The notes below the pieces were generated by a model that had not been told where the DNA came from, searched no databases, and saw only the letters and a list, made by a program, of their open reading frames with translations. The position numbers and the translations under genes were made by a program. A stretch of 64,000 nucleotides of DNA from Oscillatoria nigro-viridis PCC 7112 (GTDB taxonomy: Bacteria > Cyanobacteriota > Cyanobacteriia > Cyanobacteriales > Microcoleaceae). This document shows positions 39,621 through 49,281 of the stretch, in pieces. The DNA lies in assembly GCF_000317475.1 (NCBI RefSeq), contig NC_019729.1, positions 5,222,501-5,286,500 of the forward strand, read 5' to 3'. The first letter of the stretch is position 1. The number at the start of each line of letters is the position of its first letter.

Positions 39621-40223
39621 TTACTGTACTTGAGAGCCGTGGGCGCGGGGGTCGGAGCTACTTGTTTTCACAGGCCCTGTGGGGGGAGTAAAATTAGAAA
39701 CTTGACCTCCCGCTTGGACGTGTGGCAGAGGTTTTCCTGCAATTAAAGCTTCTAAGTTAGCTTCCATAATACTGCGCGGCATTTCGCCCATCGTTTCAGC
39801 AACGGCACTGCCTTTATCGTTCAAATAGACAAAGTGCGGGATGCCATCTACTCGATATTTGGTAATTTCTGGCAGCCATTTGTCATTGTCTACATTCAGC
39901 ATCACAAAATTTAGCGGTTCGGCATATTTCTGTTTGATGTCCCTCAGATCGTTAGCCATTGCCTGACAGCTACCGCACCAATTAGCATAAAATTCCATGA
40001 GGGTCGGTTTGCCGTTTATCAAAGCTGTTTCTAATGGCGTTGAAGCTTTTGCCATATCGGTGAGACTGCTTGACGGCGTTTGGGTTTGCAGCCCGAGGAA
40101 GATGGATATTGACAGCACGATCGCTGCTAACACGATCAATAAATTTCTGAGGCGCGTGGCGACTTTTGTTTCGGGATTTTTGGCTGCGGGGACGACTGTT
40201 GACTTGGGGGAATTCTGAGTCAT
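39621..40223 (-). CDS. txlA: TxlA/HCF164-like membrane thioredoxin
   Basis: The 200-residue protein has one N-terminal transmembrane anchor (LLIVLAAIVLSISIFLGLQ, about 28-46) and a thioredoxin domain with the WCGSCQ active site, VDGIPHFVYLN and the cis-proline. In cyanobacteria and chloroplasts such proteins pass reducing power across the thylakoid membrane for cytochrome and photosystem assembly. The C-terminal 30 residues are Pro/Ser-rich and probably disordered. Confidence 0.88.
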   Translation of the reverse strand: MTQNSPKSTVVPAAKNPETKVATRLRNLLIVLAAIVLSISIFLGLQTQTPSSSLTDMAKASTPLETALINGKPTLMEFYANWCGSCQAMANDLRDIKQKYAEPLNFVMLNVDNDKWLPEITKYRVDGIPHFVYLNDKGSAVAETMGEMPRSIMEANLEALIAGKPLPHVQAGGQVSNFTPPTGPVKTSSSDPRAHGSQVQ

Positions 40224-40402
40224 AAAATAAGTTGCGCTTTGATTTTTATGTTTTTATTTTAAATAATAGTTTCAGATTATACCACATTTTGAGATAATCA
40301 GACCCATCTCATGAAAATTTGTGCTAAAGGCAGTAATTTAGATCGAGTGCGCTAAAACATAAGATAACAAAGATTGTTTGTAAATTACCGAGGACTTGCA
40401 GG

Positions 40403-40807
40403 GTGAAAAAACGGGTAACACTGACGTTTCCCCAACGATCGATCCAAATGCCTGTCACCTATCGACTGGCAAAGGATTTTAATGTTGCAGCCAACATTAT
40501 CCGCGCTCAGGTGGCTCCGAATCAAGTGGGCAAACTGGTGTTAGAGTTATCAGGGGACATCGACCAACTAGAAGCGGCGATCGACTGGATGCGATCGCAA
40601 AATATCGGCGTTTCCCTAGCCAGTCGGGAAATACTCATAGACGAAGATATCTGCGTTGACTGCGGTTTGTGTACGGGGGTTTGCCCGACAGAAGCCTTGA
40701 CCCTTGACCGAGAAAGCTTTAAACTAAGTTTTGCCCGATCGCGGTGTATCGTTTGCGAGCAGTGCATCCCTACCTGTCCGGTCCAAGCTATTTCTACTAA
40801 CCTCTAG
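40403..40807 (+). CDS. NIL-domain ferredoxin
   Basis: The 134-residue protein joins an N-terminal NIL domain (about 1-75), a ligand-binding module of methionine transporters, to two 4Fe-4S clusters (CVDCGLCTGVCPTEAL and CIVCEQCIPTCPVQAI). The start is GTG at 40403 with GAGGA upstream. Similar proteins are universal in cyanobacteria; a role in sulfur or methionine-related redox chemistry is an inference from the NIL domain. Confidence 0.9.
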   Translation: MKKRVTLTFPQRSIQMPVTYRLAKDFNVAANIIRAQVAPNQVGKLVLELSGDIDQLEAAIDWMRSQNIGVSLASREILIDEDICVDCGLCTGVCPTEALTLDRESFKLSFARSRCIVCEQCIPTCPVQAISTNL

Positions 40808-40871
40808 ACCCGGTAGAAACTCATCGGGATCGTCATCTCTTTTTGCCCGGTTCTCCTAATTGTGTCATTGG

Positions 40872-41315
40872 ATGAAAAAAAACTCTTGGGTTTCCCTAAC
40901 TCTACTTTTTGTGACTTATTTCACTTTGGGCTGGAAATTATCTGAGTTTGATGTTCCCCCCCACCTGACTTGGTTTCTAGCCATAGCTTCAATTTTAGTG
41001 TTGGCTGTCGGCTTGTCGTTCCCTCTGAGAGACATAAAAGCCTTAATTCTGCGGTGGTTTTCGAGTGATATCGGTGCTTTTCTTTCTATTATTGTAGGAG
41101 CTTTTGTGGCAGTGGTAATTTTTGCCTGGATGCACCTTTTTGCTACTTGTTTACTCTTGATTTCAGCCGGAGCTTTGGCAAGACTCGATATTCAAATGTC
41201 TGGTTGGAAGAATTGGCGGGCTTTTGCGGTATTAGCTACCATTTCTTTAACAGGTGTGGGGTTGGGCGGAGCGATCGAGTTTTGGCTAAAGACAGGCAGG
41301 CTCGTATTCTCTTAA
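40872..41315 (+). CDS. Small integral membrane protein
   Basis: From ATG 40872 the protein has 147 residues and about four hydrophobic segments (SLTLLFVTYFTLGW, WFLAIASILVLAVGLSF, FLSIIVGAFVAVVIFAW, AFAVLATISLTGVGLGG). No family recognised. It follows the ferredoxin gene by 64 bp in the same direction and may share its transcript. Confidence 0.7.
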   Translation: MKKNSWVSLTLLFVTYFTLGWKLSEFDVPPHLTWFLAIASILVLAVGLSFPLRDIKALILRWFSSDIGAFLSIIVGAFVAVVIFAWMHLFATCLLLISAGALARLDIQMSGWKNWRAFAVLATISLTGVGLGGAIEFWLKTGRLVFS

Positions 41316-42245
41316 TGAGGAACGGGAAATTCATCCAACCAAATTCTATAACTCGCAACGGATATTTAGCCGAAAACGATCGGATCGCCCATCAATAAAT
41401 ACAGCTTATTTTTTTTCAATCCCCCACCCCCGGATTAATTCCCCCTTCCGCGCCGCAATCATAGCTGTTTTCAAGCCTCGTGAGGTACAGCTTGTCAATG
41501 GCCGATTCCCCGTTGCGCGTTACTAATTCCCGATTACCAATTACCTACAAACCTGGAATGGAACTGAAAATCCCTAGGGCAGTATTGAACTGTAGCGACT
41601 GTTGCTCAAAATGTTATTGCCAAGAGCCCGCAAGTCCCGCAGCCAAAAACTAGATCGCAATAAAAAAGCAGCTTTAGGGAGCTGCTAGTCAGAATGCATG
41701 AGGTATTGTTTTTAGAATAGGACAGGTAGAATTCGATCGGTGCTGGGTTACATTTTTTGATACGGGAAAATTGATGAGTGAATGGACGATCGTAAAATCG
41801 TCACATAGGAGGATAGCATTGATGCTAAATTTCCCGACAATCAAGTTAGCGTTTAACTGTCCTTGCGCCCTACAGCCCTTCAGCGGTGGGGCCATTTTAT
41901 TTTTAGGGAGAACTCAATAGCCGGCTTTAACGCATTAGATGAGTCTGCCATTAGTTCTTGTATAAAATCTCCGCATCGCCACATCCTCATACTTCTAAAA
42001 GTTACGCATCACATCCAGTCAAACCCGGTGGATTCCCAAACATGGGGTGGTTAAACGGACACACTCAGACAAAAATCAGTATTTTCACCGAAGTCATACC
42101 ATTTGAGATTTTAGATTTTAGATTTGGGGAATAACTGATGAAGCTGGTGGTTTGGAGCTTGCGTAGGGTTGCATTATTTTTGGGAACTAATACCAAAAGT
42201 CCTGAGAAACCTGTTATTTTCTCAGCAACCGGGTTTCTGAATGTA
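41316..42245. other. Long stretch without a recognised gene
   Basis: About 930 bp. It contains a stem-loop AGCAGCT-TTAGGG-AGCTGCT (41660-41682) preceded by A residues, which on the minus strand would look like a terminator ending in T residues. It also contains one small open frame with a strong ribosome-binding site (41822-41920) and ATTTTAGATTT units at about 42110. An AGAAACC/GGTTTCT hairpin (about 42205-42238) follows aroK on its own strand. A non-coding RNA here is possible but I cannot name one. Confidence 0.45.
41822..41920 (+). CDS. Candidate 32-residue small protein
   Basis: ATG at 41822 is preceded at 8 nt by AGGAGGA (41807-41813), the best Shine-Dalgarno match seen in the intergenic DNA here. 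The frame encodes 32 residues (MLNFPTIKLAFNC..., ending FLGRTQ) with two cysteines in CPC. There is no homologue I recognise, and the position in a 930-bp gap makes chance occurrence possible. Confidence 0.3.
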   Translation: MLNFPTIKLAFNCPCALQPFSGGAILFLGRTQ

Positions 42246-42803
42246 TCAATTGAGATCGGGCCCGGTTTCTGGTTTGATAACTTTTTGGATTTCCTCGATC
42301 GCCCTAGTCGCCATTGCTTCAGCCCTTTCGCCTACACCAGCACAGACTCGGACATCTGCTTGAGTGTATAAACGCTCTCGCTCGTTCAAAAGGCTTTGCA
42401 GCTTAGATTTAATCTCGCCCTCCTGCAGTAGGGGTCGAGCGGTGTCCGAACGCAGTCGATCGTACAGTTGATCTACAGGCACATCCAGCCAAACTACTAC
42501 ACCGTAGTGCAAGTAACCCCAATTCATCGATCGCGTCACAATGCCGCCCCCCGTAGCCACGACCGAATTTTTATAAGCAGACAACTCACCGAGCACTTTA
42601 GTTTCTAGTTCCCGAAAAGCCTCTTCCCCTTCTCGATCGAAAATCTCAGCAATTGACTGATTAGTAACTCGAACAATTAGTTCATCAGTATCAAAAAAAC
42701 GGTATTTTAATTTTTTTGCCAAAATCCGCCCCACCGTTGTTTTTCCCGCACCCATCATCCCGACAAGATAGATATTTACTCCCCTCAACCCATCCACTGC
42801 CAA
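42246..42803 (-). CDS. aroK: Shikimate kinase
   Basis: The 185-residue enzyme phosphorylates shikimate in aromatic amino-acid synthesis. Walker A is GMMGAGKTTVGRILAKKL, the shikimate-binding aspartate is in FFDTDELI, and VATGGGIVTR and the DRLRSDTARPLL lid complete the family pattern. It is last in a minus-strand run with the LapA-like gene 16 bp upstream. Confidence 0.95.
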   Translation of the reverse strand: MAVDGLRGVNIYLVGMMGAGKTTVGRILAKKLKYRFFDTDELIVRVTNQSIAEIFDREGEEAFRELETKVLGELSAYKNSVVATGGGIVTRSMNWGYLHYGVVVWLDVPVDQLYDRLRSDTARPLLQEGEIKSKLQSLLNERERLYTQADVRVCAGVGERAEAMATRAIEEIQKVIKPETGPDLN

Positions 42804-42819
42804 ATCCTCCGATATTTTT

Positions 42820-43704
42820 CTATTTTTTCAGGTTAATCGAGCCGCCACTGAGGTCATCATCGTCATCAAACTCATCACCCTCATCCAATCCCCAATCATC
42901 CTCTGCTTCTGCAAGAGGATTTATTGGTGCTTCATCAGCGGGTTTAGGTATTGCTTCTTGCGGGGGAATCAGCACTCGATACTCCGCATCGTATACAGCC
43001 TCAGTTTGCCCCACCCCAGACTGGCTCGGATCTCGATAGCCGTAAGAATATACTGAGCCAGCCCAAGACTTGCTTTTCGGTTCCTGTTTAGCTTCGTAAT
43101 CCCTCGGATTTGACGCTGGAACATCATTGACCTGCGGTCGATCGGGAAAATCGCGATCGTCCCCCCAATCGTCATCAGCCCCTTGAGAACGCGATTTTGA
43201 GCTATCTGAGACCCAATCATCCTCATCGTCTGTCGCTCCATAAGTCCCCGGTTGAGCGTAATCCTTCGCCCCAGCAGGGTTCGGAGTTTCTTGCTGGAAA
43301 GTCCGGGCACTGTAACCCGCCGACGTGCCGTACTCAGTTCGGTAGGAACCAGCAGCCTGAGTTTGACTATTTTCCCTATTCAGATCCGGGTCAATTCCCT
43401 GTTTTCTGGGAGGGGGAGGCGGCGTGTAAGGCGTTCTGCTGTCCTCTGGGAAAGTATCGGGACGGCTGCGACTCGATCGGCCGGTGCGGTCTCGCGTTGC
43501 AGATAGATAATTTGAAAAAGCCAGCAAACCAGAAATCAATAAAGATGTGAGAGCTCCCACCGCCATGCTCAGCAAAATCCAGATAGATAAGGGCACAGCA
43601 GGCGATCGAACTCCCAAAAATACCAGCGATAATGCCGGCTCCACATTTTGCAGGGCAAAAATAGTCAGCCCCACCACAATTACTAGCAAAAATACAGGTC
43701 GCAT
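42820..43704 (-). CDS. LapA-domain membrane protein with acidic disordered tail
   Basis: The 294-residue protein has two N-terminal hydrophobic helices (about 3-22 and 38-65) in the DUF1049/LapA arrangement: FALQNVEPALSLVFLG between them and AVGALTSLLISGLLAFS. A long low-complexity tail follows, rich in Asp, Ser, Pro and Gly (YTPPPPPRKQG, DDEDDWVSD, DEFDDDDDLSGG). LapA-type proteins in E. coli affect LPS regulation; the tail is cyanobacterial and its function unknown. It is probably co-transcribed with aroK. Confidence 0.78.
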   Translation of the reverse strand: MRPVFLLVIVVGLTIFALQNVEPALSLVFLGVRSPAVPLSIWILLSMAVGALTSLLISGLLAFSNYLSATRDRTGRSSRSRPDTFPEDSRTPYTPPPPPRKQGIDPDLNRENSQTQAAGSYRTEYGTSAGYSARTFQQETPNPAGAKDYAQPGTYGATDDEDDWVSDSSKSRSQGADDDWGDDRDFPDRPQVNDVPASNPRDYEAKQEPKSKSWAGSVYSYGYRDPSQSGVGQTEAVYDAEYRVLIPPQEAIPKPADEAPINPLAEAEDDWGLDEGDEFDDDDDLSGGSINLKK

Positions 43705-43779
43705 ATTAAAAATATTAAGAATTTGTTTGTTGACAGTTGTCAGTTGTATGTTGTCAGTTACTGGTTATTGGTTATTGGT

Positions 43780-43850
43780 TGTTACTGTCAACTGCTTTCC
43801 TGTCAACTGTCAACTGTCAACCGTCAACTGTCAACTGTCAACTGTCAACT
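43780..43850. repeat. Heptamer array (TGTCAAC) at the ubiX stop
   Basis: About eight TGTCAAC-type units, one with a CCGTCAAC variant, run from about 43785 to the ubiX stop codon, which is partly made of the array. Confidence 0.85.
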
Positions 43851-44472
43851 AACTCCCTTCTTCTTCCTTCCAGCGTTTGAGAGGAACGCAATCAATCCCC
43901 AACTGGTCTAAAGCGCGAGCCACCACAAAGTCTACCAAATCTTCAATAGTTTGCGGATTGTGATACCAAGCGGGAATCGCTGGCACAATTCTAGCTCCAG
44001 CTTCTGCCAAGGTAGTCAAATTCCGCAGGTGAATCAAGCTAAAAGGCGTTTCCCGAGGCACGAGTACCAATTTTCTCCCTTCCTTGAGCTGAACGTCGGC
44101 CGCTCTTTCGAGCAAATCCGAGCTCAAGCCAGCCGCCAACTTGCCTAGTGTACTCATGCTACAGGGAATAATCATCATCCCTTGGGTACGAAAGGAGCCA
44201 CTAGCAATATTAGCACCGACATCTTGCCAAGGATGGCACCGGAGTTTACCCATTGTGGGCACTCCTGCTTGTTCCCGCCAGAATTCCTCTTGTAGCGTCG
44301 GTTCTGCGGGCATTCGGGTGTTCTGTTCGCTTTGCCAAACCATGTAAGTAGATTTCGATGCTACCAGTTCCACAGCGCGATCGGCTTCCAACAAATATTT
44401 CAATGTTCGCACCGCATAAATCAGTCCCGATGCACCGGTAACTCCTACAATGAGGGGGTAGTTATTCGTCAT
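43849..44472 (-). CDS. ubiX: Flavin prenyltransferase UbiX
   Basis: The 207-residue enzyme makes prenylated FMN, the cofactor of UbiD-type decarboxylases. Motifs are GVTGASGLIYAVRTLKYL, IIPCSMSTLGKLAAG with the catalytic loop, and LVLVPRETPFSLIHLRNL. It lies between rnr and the LapA-like gene, all on the same strand. Confidence 0.94.
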   Translation of the reverse strand: MTNNYPLIVGVTGASGLIYAVRTLKYLLEADRAVELVASKSTYMVWQSEQNTRMPAEPTLQEEFWREQAGVPTMGKLRCHPWQDVGANIASGSFRTQGMMIIPCSMSTLGKLAAGLSSDLLERAADVQLKEGRKLVLVPRETPFSLIHLRNLTTLAEAGARIVPAIPAWYHNPQTIEDLVDFVVARALDQLGIDCVPLKRWKEEEGS

Positions 44473-44876
44473 TAGTTATTTGTTAGTTGAGGGTTGACTG
44501 TTGTTAGTAATTAGTGGTTAGATCGAACTTGTTAGCAGTGAAATTATTCCGATATCTCTTCTCTTCATCGGCGTGAATCTGCGTCAATTTCTTGTCATCT
44601 GCGCTTGCTGAAATGATCTTTTTTTTACCGCAGATGATGGCAGATTAACACAGATTAACGCAGATAAATTATATAAATTCTGGTTGCACCGTCTGTGATT
44701 GTTGAGTTTTGACTGGATTTGACGCGCGACGATGCTACCGGATTTGGTATTAGTCGTTAATTATTTTTTGATGATTGCTGAGTATAGTTTGTCGCCAACC
44801 TCTAAATACTTAGTTGCTAGACAATGACAACTAAGTATTGAGGAAAATCAACAGTCAACTCTCAACTGTCAAGTGA
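44473..44876. repeat. Intergenic stretch between rnr and ubiX
   Basis: About 400 bp with no gene seen. It carries ATCTGCGTT-type repeats in both orientations (44570-44670) and TTGTTAGTT/GTTGACTG fragments near the ubiX start. Confidence 0.6.
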
Positions 44877-47246
44877 TTATTCATCATCATCAAAAGCTTG
44901 GCTGCCGCCGCCAACTGCAACTAAATCAATTTGCTGGCGGTAGTAGTCAACACTCTTGACTTGAACTTCTACCCGATCGCCCAAACGGTACTGATTGCGG
45001 TTTTTGCGGCCCACCAGAGTTTGCTGGCGCGATCGATATTCGTACCAGTCATCCTTCAGCGAAGAAACGTGCACCAATCCTTCAACTCGCAGGATATCGC
45101 TCTCAGGCGGCCGCACCTCAATTTCCACAAAGAAACCGTAAGACTGCACACCTGTAATCAAACCCTGGAAAGTTTGACCGGTGCGTTCTTTCATCAATCC
45201 CGTTTTCTTCAATCCCTGCAAATCGCTTTCGGCATCCTCAGCAACTCTTTCGCGTTCCGTCAGGTGTACTACTACCGATGCAAACTCGGTCTCAAATTCG
45301 TGGTGCAAATCTGGGGGGAGAACATTCCAAGTAATTTGACCGTGACAGGAGGAATGGTGCAAGTCAACTTTTTCCTTAGCCCGTGTTGTGCGGCTGCTGC
45401 GGCCTTGCTCGAACACCGCTTGCAACACCCGCAGCACCAGCAAATCGGCGTAGCGGGAAAGCGGCGAAGTGCAGCGCGTGTAACCCTCTGACAGCGCCAA
45501 ACCGAAGTGCGGCTTGGGAGTTGTGCTGTAAACAGCGGGCTTCATGGTGTCTTCTAGCAGGTAGGTGAGAACTCTTTCGGACTTGAGACCGGCAAACTGC
45601 TGGGTAAATCGCTGAAAGTCCAAGGGCAAAACTTCTTCTTCGGTTTCGAGATACAGTTCGCCTCCGAGGTTGTTGGAGAGTTTGATGAACTCTTGAATGT
45701 CTGCCGGGTCTGGCATCGGCTGGACGCGGTAGATTGCTGGGACTCCCAAGGCTTGCAGGTGAGTGGCTACGGCTTGGTTGGCGAGTACCACCAACTCGGA
45801 GACAGCGGACTGGGCGGGGGGAGCGACTGCAAAAGCTCCTAATTCGCCTTCGTCGTCGAAGTGAGAGTTAGCGTCGGGCAAATTTAGTTCAAAAGCTCCC
45901 CGCTTGAGCCTTGTCTGTCTGGCAGCCTGTGAGGCGGCCCCGATTTGATCTAGGAAAGGACGGAGGGCCGAGGACAAAGGGTGATCTTCGGAATCGGGGC
46001 TTGGTTCGAGAATTGCTTGAGCTTGCTCGTAGGTGAGGTGGTAGTCAATTTGAATGACGCTGGTTTGAATCTCGTATTCTAGGAGTTCTCCTGATTCGTC
46101 TAGGGTCAGCAGTATGCTGAAGGCCAGCCGTTCGCTGTCTGGCAGCAGGGAGCAGCGCTCGTTGAGGGTTTCTGGCAGTACGGCGATGATTTTTTCTCCC
46201 AGATGGGCGGCGGTGCCTCGCTTGCGGGCTTCGCGGTCGATCGGGGTTTCTGGCTGCACGTACTCGGCGGCGTCGCTGATGTGGATTCCTATTTGCCAGC
46301 GGCCGGGCTTGAGGGTTTCGATCGACAAAGCGCGTTCCACTGGCGGATCGGAGAGGAATGATGTCGGGTCAAACTCGTTTTCGCCTCCTCCTTCAGAGAG
46401 ATTTTCCTCCTGAGCTTGAGGGCGATCGTTTTCGCTGTTGCTGGTTCCCGGTTCGTTTTTGCTGAAGCTAACAGTCAGAATGTTACGCAAATCTAGGCGT
46501 TTTTTGAGGTCGGTTTTTTTGACTTTGCTCGGCAAATTTTCCGCTGCTTTGATGACGGCGGCGGGGAACGATCGCGGCAAGTCGTGTTTGCAGCATACGA
46601 TGTCGAGGTCGTCAGCGGCTTCGGCGTCGGAACCGAGTACCTGTACTACTTTGCCGACTGGGCGGTGGGTGCCGAGGGGGTAGCGTTTGACTTCGACGTG
46701 TACTAGGTGGTCGATCGCCTCTTGGAGATTTGTGCCGTTTGCGAGCAAGTCTAGTTCAAACAACAGGCGATCGTCCAGGGGGATTGCTCTGTAGCTGACG
46801 CGGCCGGTGGGGGTGGCGGTTTGCTTGACTCGCGCCAGTACCGAGGGGTTGGCGCGTTCGAGGATGAGCATGACTTCGCCTTCGGGCGATCGGCGGCGGC
46901 TGCCTTCTTTGATGATTTTGACTAAGACTCGATCGCCGTTCCAAGCTGTCGAGAGGTGACTTTCCCGCACGTAAACGTCTTCTGAGCCTTCGGCGTCTTG
47001 AATTGCAAAGCAAAATCCTTTGCTCGAACAGCGCAGTTTTGCTTCTACTACGTCGTCTTCAGCTACTCGGCGATAGCGGCCTTTGTCTTTGACTAATATG
47101 CCAATTTTCTCTAGAGCTTCTAATGCGATTTGAAGTTTGAGTTGACTGGTGGCGTCGTTGCAGTCGAGTTTTTTCTCCAATGCTTTAGGGGCCACTAATT
47201 TGTCTTCTGTAAAATTTGCCAGCAGTGCAGCGATAGAAAATTCCAT
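44877..47246 (-). CDS. rnr: Ribonuclease R family exoribonuclease
   Basis: From ATG 47246 the protein has 789 residues; a longer frame to 47378 adds 44 residues unlike the family, so I prefer MEFSIAALLANF. A helix-turn-helix-like start and cold-shock domains precede the RNB catalytic core (IHISDAAEYVQPETPIDREARKRGT with the metal-binding aspartates; YTRCTSPLSRYADLLVLR), and an S1 domain ends the protein (FQGLITGVQSYGFFVEIE). It degrades structured RNA 3' to 5'. An Asp/Glu-rich C-terminus follows. Confidence 0.94.
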   Translation of the reverse strand: MEFSIAALLANFTEDKLVAPKALEKKLDCNDATSQLKLQIALEALEKIGILVKDKGRYRRVAEDDVVEAKLRCSSKGFCFAIQDAEGSEDVYVRESHLSTAWNGDRVLVKIIKEGSRRRSPEGEVMLILERANPSVLARVKQTATPTGRVSYRAIPLDDRLLFELDLLANGTNLQEAIDHLVHVEVKRYPLGTHRPVGKVVQVLGSDAEAADDLDIVCCKHDLPRSFPAAVIKAAENLPSKVKKTDLKKRLDLRNILTVSFSKNEPGTSNSENDRPQAQEENLSEGGGENEFDPTSFLSDPPVERALSIETLKPGRWQIGIHISDAAEYVQPETPIDREARKRGTAAHLGEKIIAVLPETLNERCSLLPDSERLAFSILLTLDESGELLEYEIQTSVIQIDYHLTYEQAQAILEPSPDSEDHPLSSALRPFLDQIGAASQAARQTRLKRGAFELNLPDANSHFDDEGELGAFAVAPPAQSAVSELVVLANQAVATHLQALGVPAIYRVQPMPDPADIQEFIKLSNNLGGELYLETEEEVLPLDFQRFTQQFAGLKSERVLTYLLEDTMKPAVYSTTPKPHFGLALSEGYTRCTSPLSRYADLLVLRVLQAVFEQGRSSRTTRAKEKVDLHHSSCHGQITWNVLPPDLHHEFETEFASVVVHLTERERVAEDAESDLQGLKKTGLMKERTGQTFQGLITGVQSYGFFVEIEVRPPESDILRVEGLVHVSSLKDDWYEYRSRQQTLVGRKNRNQYRLGDRVEVQVKSVDYYRQQIDLVAVGGGSQAFDDDE

Positions 47247-48123
47247 GTAGCGATCGATCCTCTTGTTTCCAGCAATTAGTCTTATTTTGGCGAAATCAGC
47301 CGCACCCCCTCGGGCCCTCGTAGTGCCTGCTTCCCAACAAATGCGCGGGTTGATAGGTGGAGACGCGAGCACAGCCACCTTGTTTCATCGCGAGGTTTTT
47401 TTGAGATTCTCTCCCGACACCGCCTTGGTGCTAATTGTCTGCTGTCTGTCTTGAACTGACTGCTGACGGTGCAGACAACTGTCCCGCACGCTATTCCCCA
47501 ATACAATTTTTTAGCGTTGATTTGTTTGCTTTTAGGTCAGCAGCGCGATCGCACTTCGCGAATTAGAAAGCCCCTGTCGCTTCTTAAAAGATGGCTCGAT
47601 ACTGAAAGCGACGGCTTGAGTCGAGGATGAGCATCGGGAGGGATGGAGAGGGAGAAAATGTGCATTTCTTCCTTCTGCCTTGTTCCTTCTGCCTTGTTCC
47701 TTCTTCCTTTTGAAGTGCCTCTTGCTTCTTGCTTTAGCAAAGAATTTACCGGATCTTTAAGGCAAAATTGCTAGTAGCTCGCTGCTGCGATGCCCCTATT
47801 TTTTTGCACGCGATCGGTCCTTGCGGACAGAGGTGCAACGAGCGGGTTGGGAGCAATCTGTGCTGTAGAAAGTGCAGGTACGCAAACCGGAGACTTTTAC
47901 TACTTTTGCTTAGTTGCTGTGTCATCTCCTATATAGAAATGACGCCCGATGCTTGTTAGCTTAAACCGCTGGATGTGGCATGGGGTTTAGTGGCGTGTAA
48001 GGTTGCGCGGATGACTCACCTTTAATTTATTGTATGTTGAATATGTGCTTTCAGAAAACTGTTTTCTTTGGGCTGTACTACACTTAAGTCATAAGCCCCT
48101 TCTGGTTTCGGGGTCAAAAAATT
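47247..48123. other. Intergenic stretch between divergent rnr and the proline-rich gene
   Basis: About 880 bp. I found no tRNA, known riboswitch or supported gene. TTCCTTCTGCCTTG double-heptamer units lie at 47669-47712. G/C-rich, potentially structured sequence at 47800-47900 could be a leader or small RNA, but no family was recognised. Confidence 0.45.
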
Positions 48124-49101
48124 ATGTTTGCTGAATTTCGCGCCCTTTATCCCGCTGGACAGTTAATCTGTGAGTTGCTGACTGTTCATCACGGTAAGTT
48201 TGTTGTTCGCTGTTTGGTTCAGGTTGACGGCAAAACTCTTGCTACGGCTATGTCGGCTGCTGAGTCTGTTGAGGATGCTGAAGACCGCGCCCGGTTGCGA
48301 GCGATCGCTGTCCTTGGATTTGCTGCGCCCGATCGTGCGATCGCGAGTGTTGCTGCTGTTCCCCCTCCTGCTGCTGTTCCCCCTCCTGCGGCTGTTCCCT
48401 CTCCTGCTGCTGTTCCCCCTCCTCCTCCTCCTCCTGTTCCTCCGGTTGCTGTTGGGCCGACAAGTGTTCCTCTTCCGGTTCTAGAAATGCCTGTTGCTGA
48501 CAAATTGCCTGATGCACATCAAAGCAACTTTGTCAAGACCGAAGCGAAATTAAGTGAAGAGCCGATCGCACCTGTACCGGAACCGCTGCCTCCAAAGGTC
48601 GATCGCGTCGAGGCTACTGGATTTGTACCGAAGCAGTTAGACTCGGACGCTTGGCTTTCTTCTAGCTACGGCGAACCACTTCAGGAACTGGATGTGCCGA
48701 CTGCTAGCCAAAGTGAACTGCTACAGGGTGCGGCCGAAGTCAGGGAATTGCAACCGATCGCAGTGGGGATTCCCAGCGATGCGATCGAGGATAATTCTGA
48801 TACGATCGCCCAAATAGACGCCATCCTCAAACGCCTGCGATGGAAAAAACCACAGGAAACCCAGTGTCTGGAACACAATTACGGCAAGTCGTCGCAGAGA
48901 GAGCTTTCTAGCGAAGAGTTAGTAGATTTCCTAGAATATCTGGAAATCTACAGCAGAACCACTGAGGAAATCCAGCGACTGGGCTGGACTGCCAACCAAG
49001 GAAAAGATCATCTCAAACAAGCTTATGGCAAAGAAGCGCGCCATTTCTTAAATCAAGTAGAATTGCTCGACTTCCTGCAATATCTAGAATCTTTGCCCTA
49101 G
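48124..49101 (+). CDS. Proline-rich protein with C-terminal repeated YGK...L..FLxYLE motif
   Basis: No named family. The 325-residue protein has an N-terminal alpha/beta module (FRALYPAGQLICELLTVHHG, ESVEDAEDRARLRAIAVLG; about 1-75) and a Pro/Ala/Val linker (AVPPPAAVPPPAAV, then eight prolines). Two copies of a short helical motif end it: RLRWKKPQ...YGKSSQRELSSEELVDFLEYLE and RLGWTANQ...YGKEARHFLNQVELLDFLQYLE. The two motifs suggest a repeated protein- or nucleic-acid-binding unit. It stands alone. Confidence 0.7.
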   Translation: MFAEFRALYPAGQLICELLTVHHGKFVVRCLVQVDGKTLATAMSAAESVEDAEDRARLRAIAVLGFAAPDRAIASVAAVPPPAAVPPPAAVPSPAAVPPPPPPPVPPVAVGPTSVPLPVLEMPVADKLPDAHQSNFVKTEAKLSEEPIAPVPEPLPPKVDRVEATGFVPKQLDSDAWLSSSYGEPLQELDVPTASQSELLQGAAEVRELQPIAVGIPSDAIEDNSDTIAQIDAILKRLRWKKPQETQCLEHNYGKSSQRELSSEELVDFLEYLEIYSRTTEEIQRLGWTANQGKDHLKQAYGKEARHFLNQVELLDFLQYLESLP

Positions 49102-49176
49102 TAATTATGTAGGTTTCTAGGTGTGATGTTTTTTTTGAAAGCTACATCTAGCCTTTCGAGCGTAACATGAGGTGCT

Positions 49177-49250
49177 GATAGGGCATAGGGCATAGGGCAT
49201 AGGGCATAGGGCATAGGGCATAGGCATAGGCATAGGCATAGGCATAGGAC
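49177..49250. repeat. Tandem array GGCATAG changing from 7-mer to 6-mer
   Basis: GGGCATA units of 7 bp are repeated about six times, then the unit shortens to GGCATA (6 bp) for about four repeats. The loss of one G marks the change of period. Confidence 0.85.
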
Positions 49251-49281
49251 TCGCCCCCATACCTCACCACCCTTGAGAAGC

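Noticed and set aside
41400-41690. A 6S-like or other housekeeping RNA ahead of the AGCAGCT hairpin
   Set aside because: I could not pair the ends into the long closing stem of 6S RNA nor match SRP RNA or tmRNA features; left as unexplained intergenic DNA.
47790-47905. A riboswitch in the G/C-rich leader before the proline-rich gene
   Set aside because: No cobalamin, TPP, SAM or glnA-type motif could be matched, and the gene downstream is not metabolic.
48219-48517. Minus-strand frames rich in Gly or Gln opposite the proline-rich gene
   Set aside because: They are complements of the CCTCCTGCTGTTCC repeats encoding the proline linker; no family signature or ribosome-binding site.
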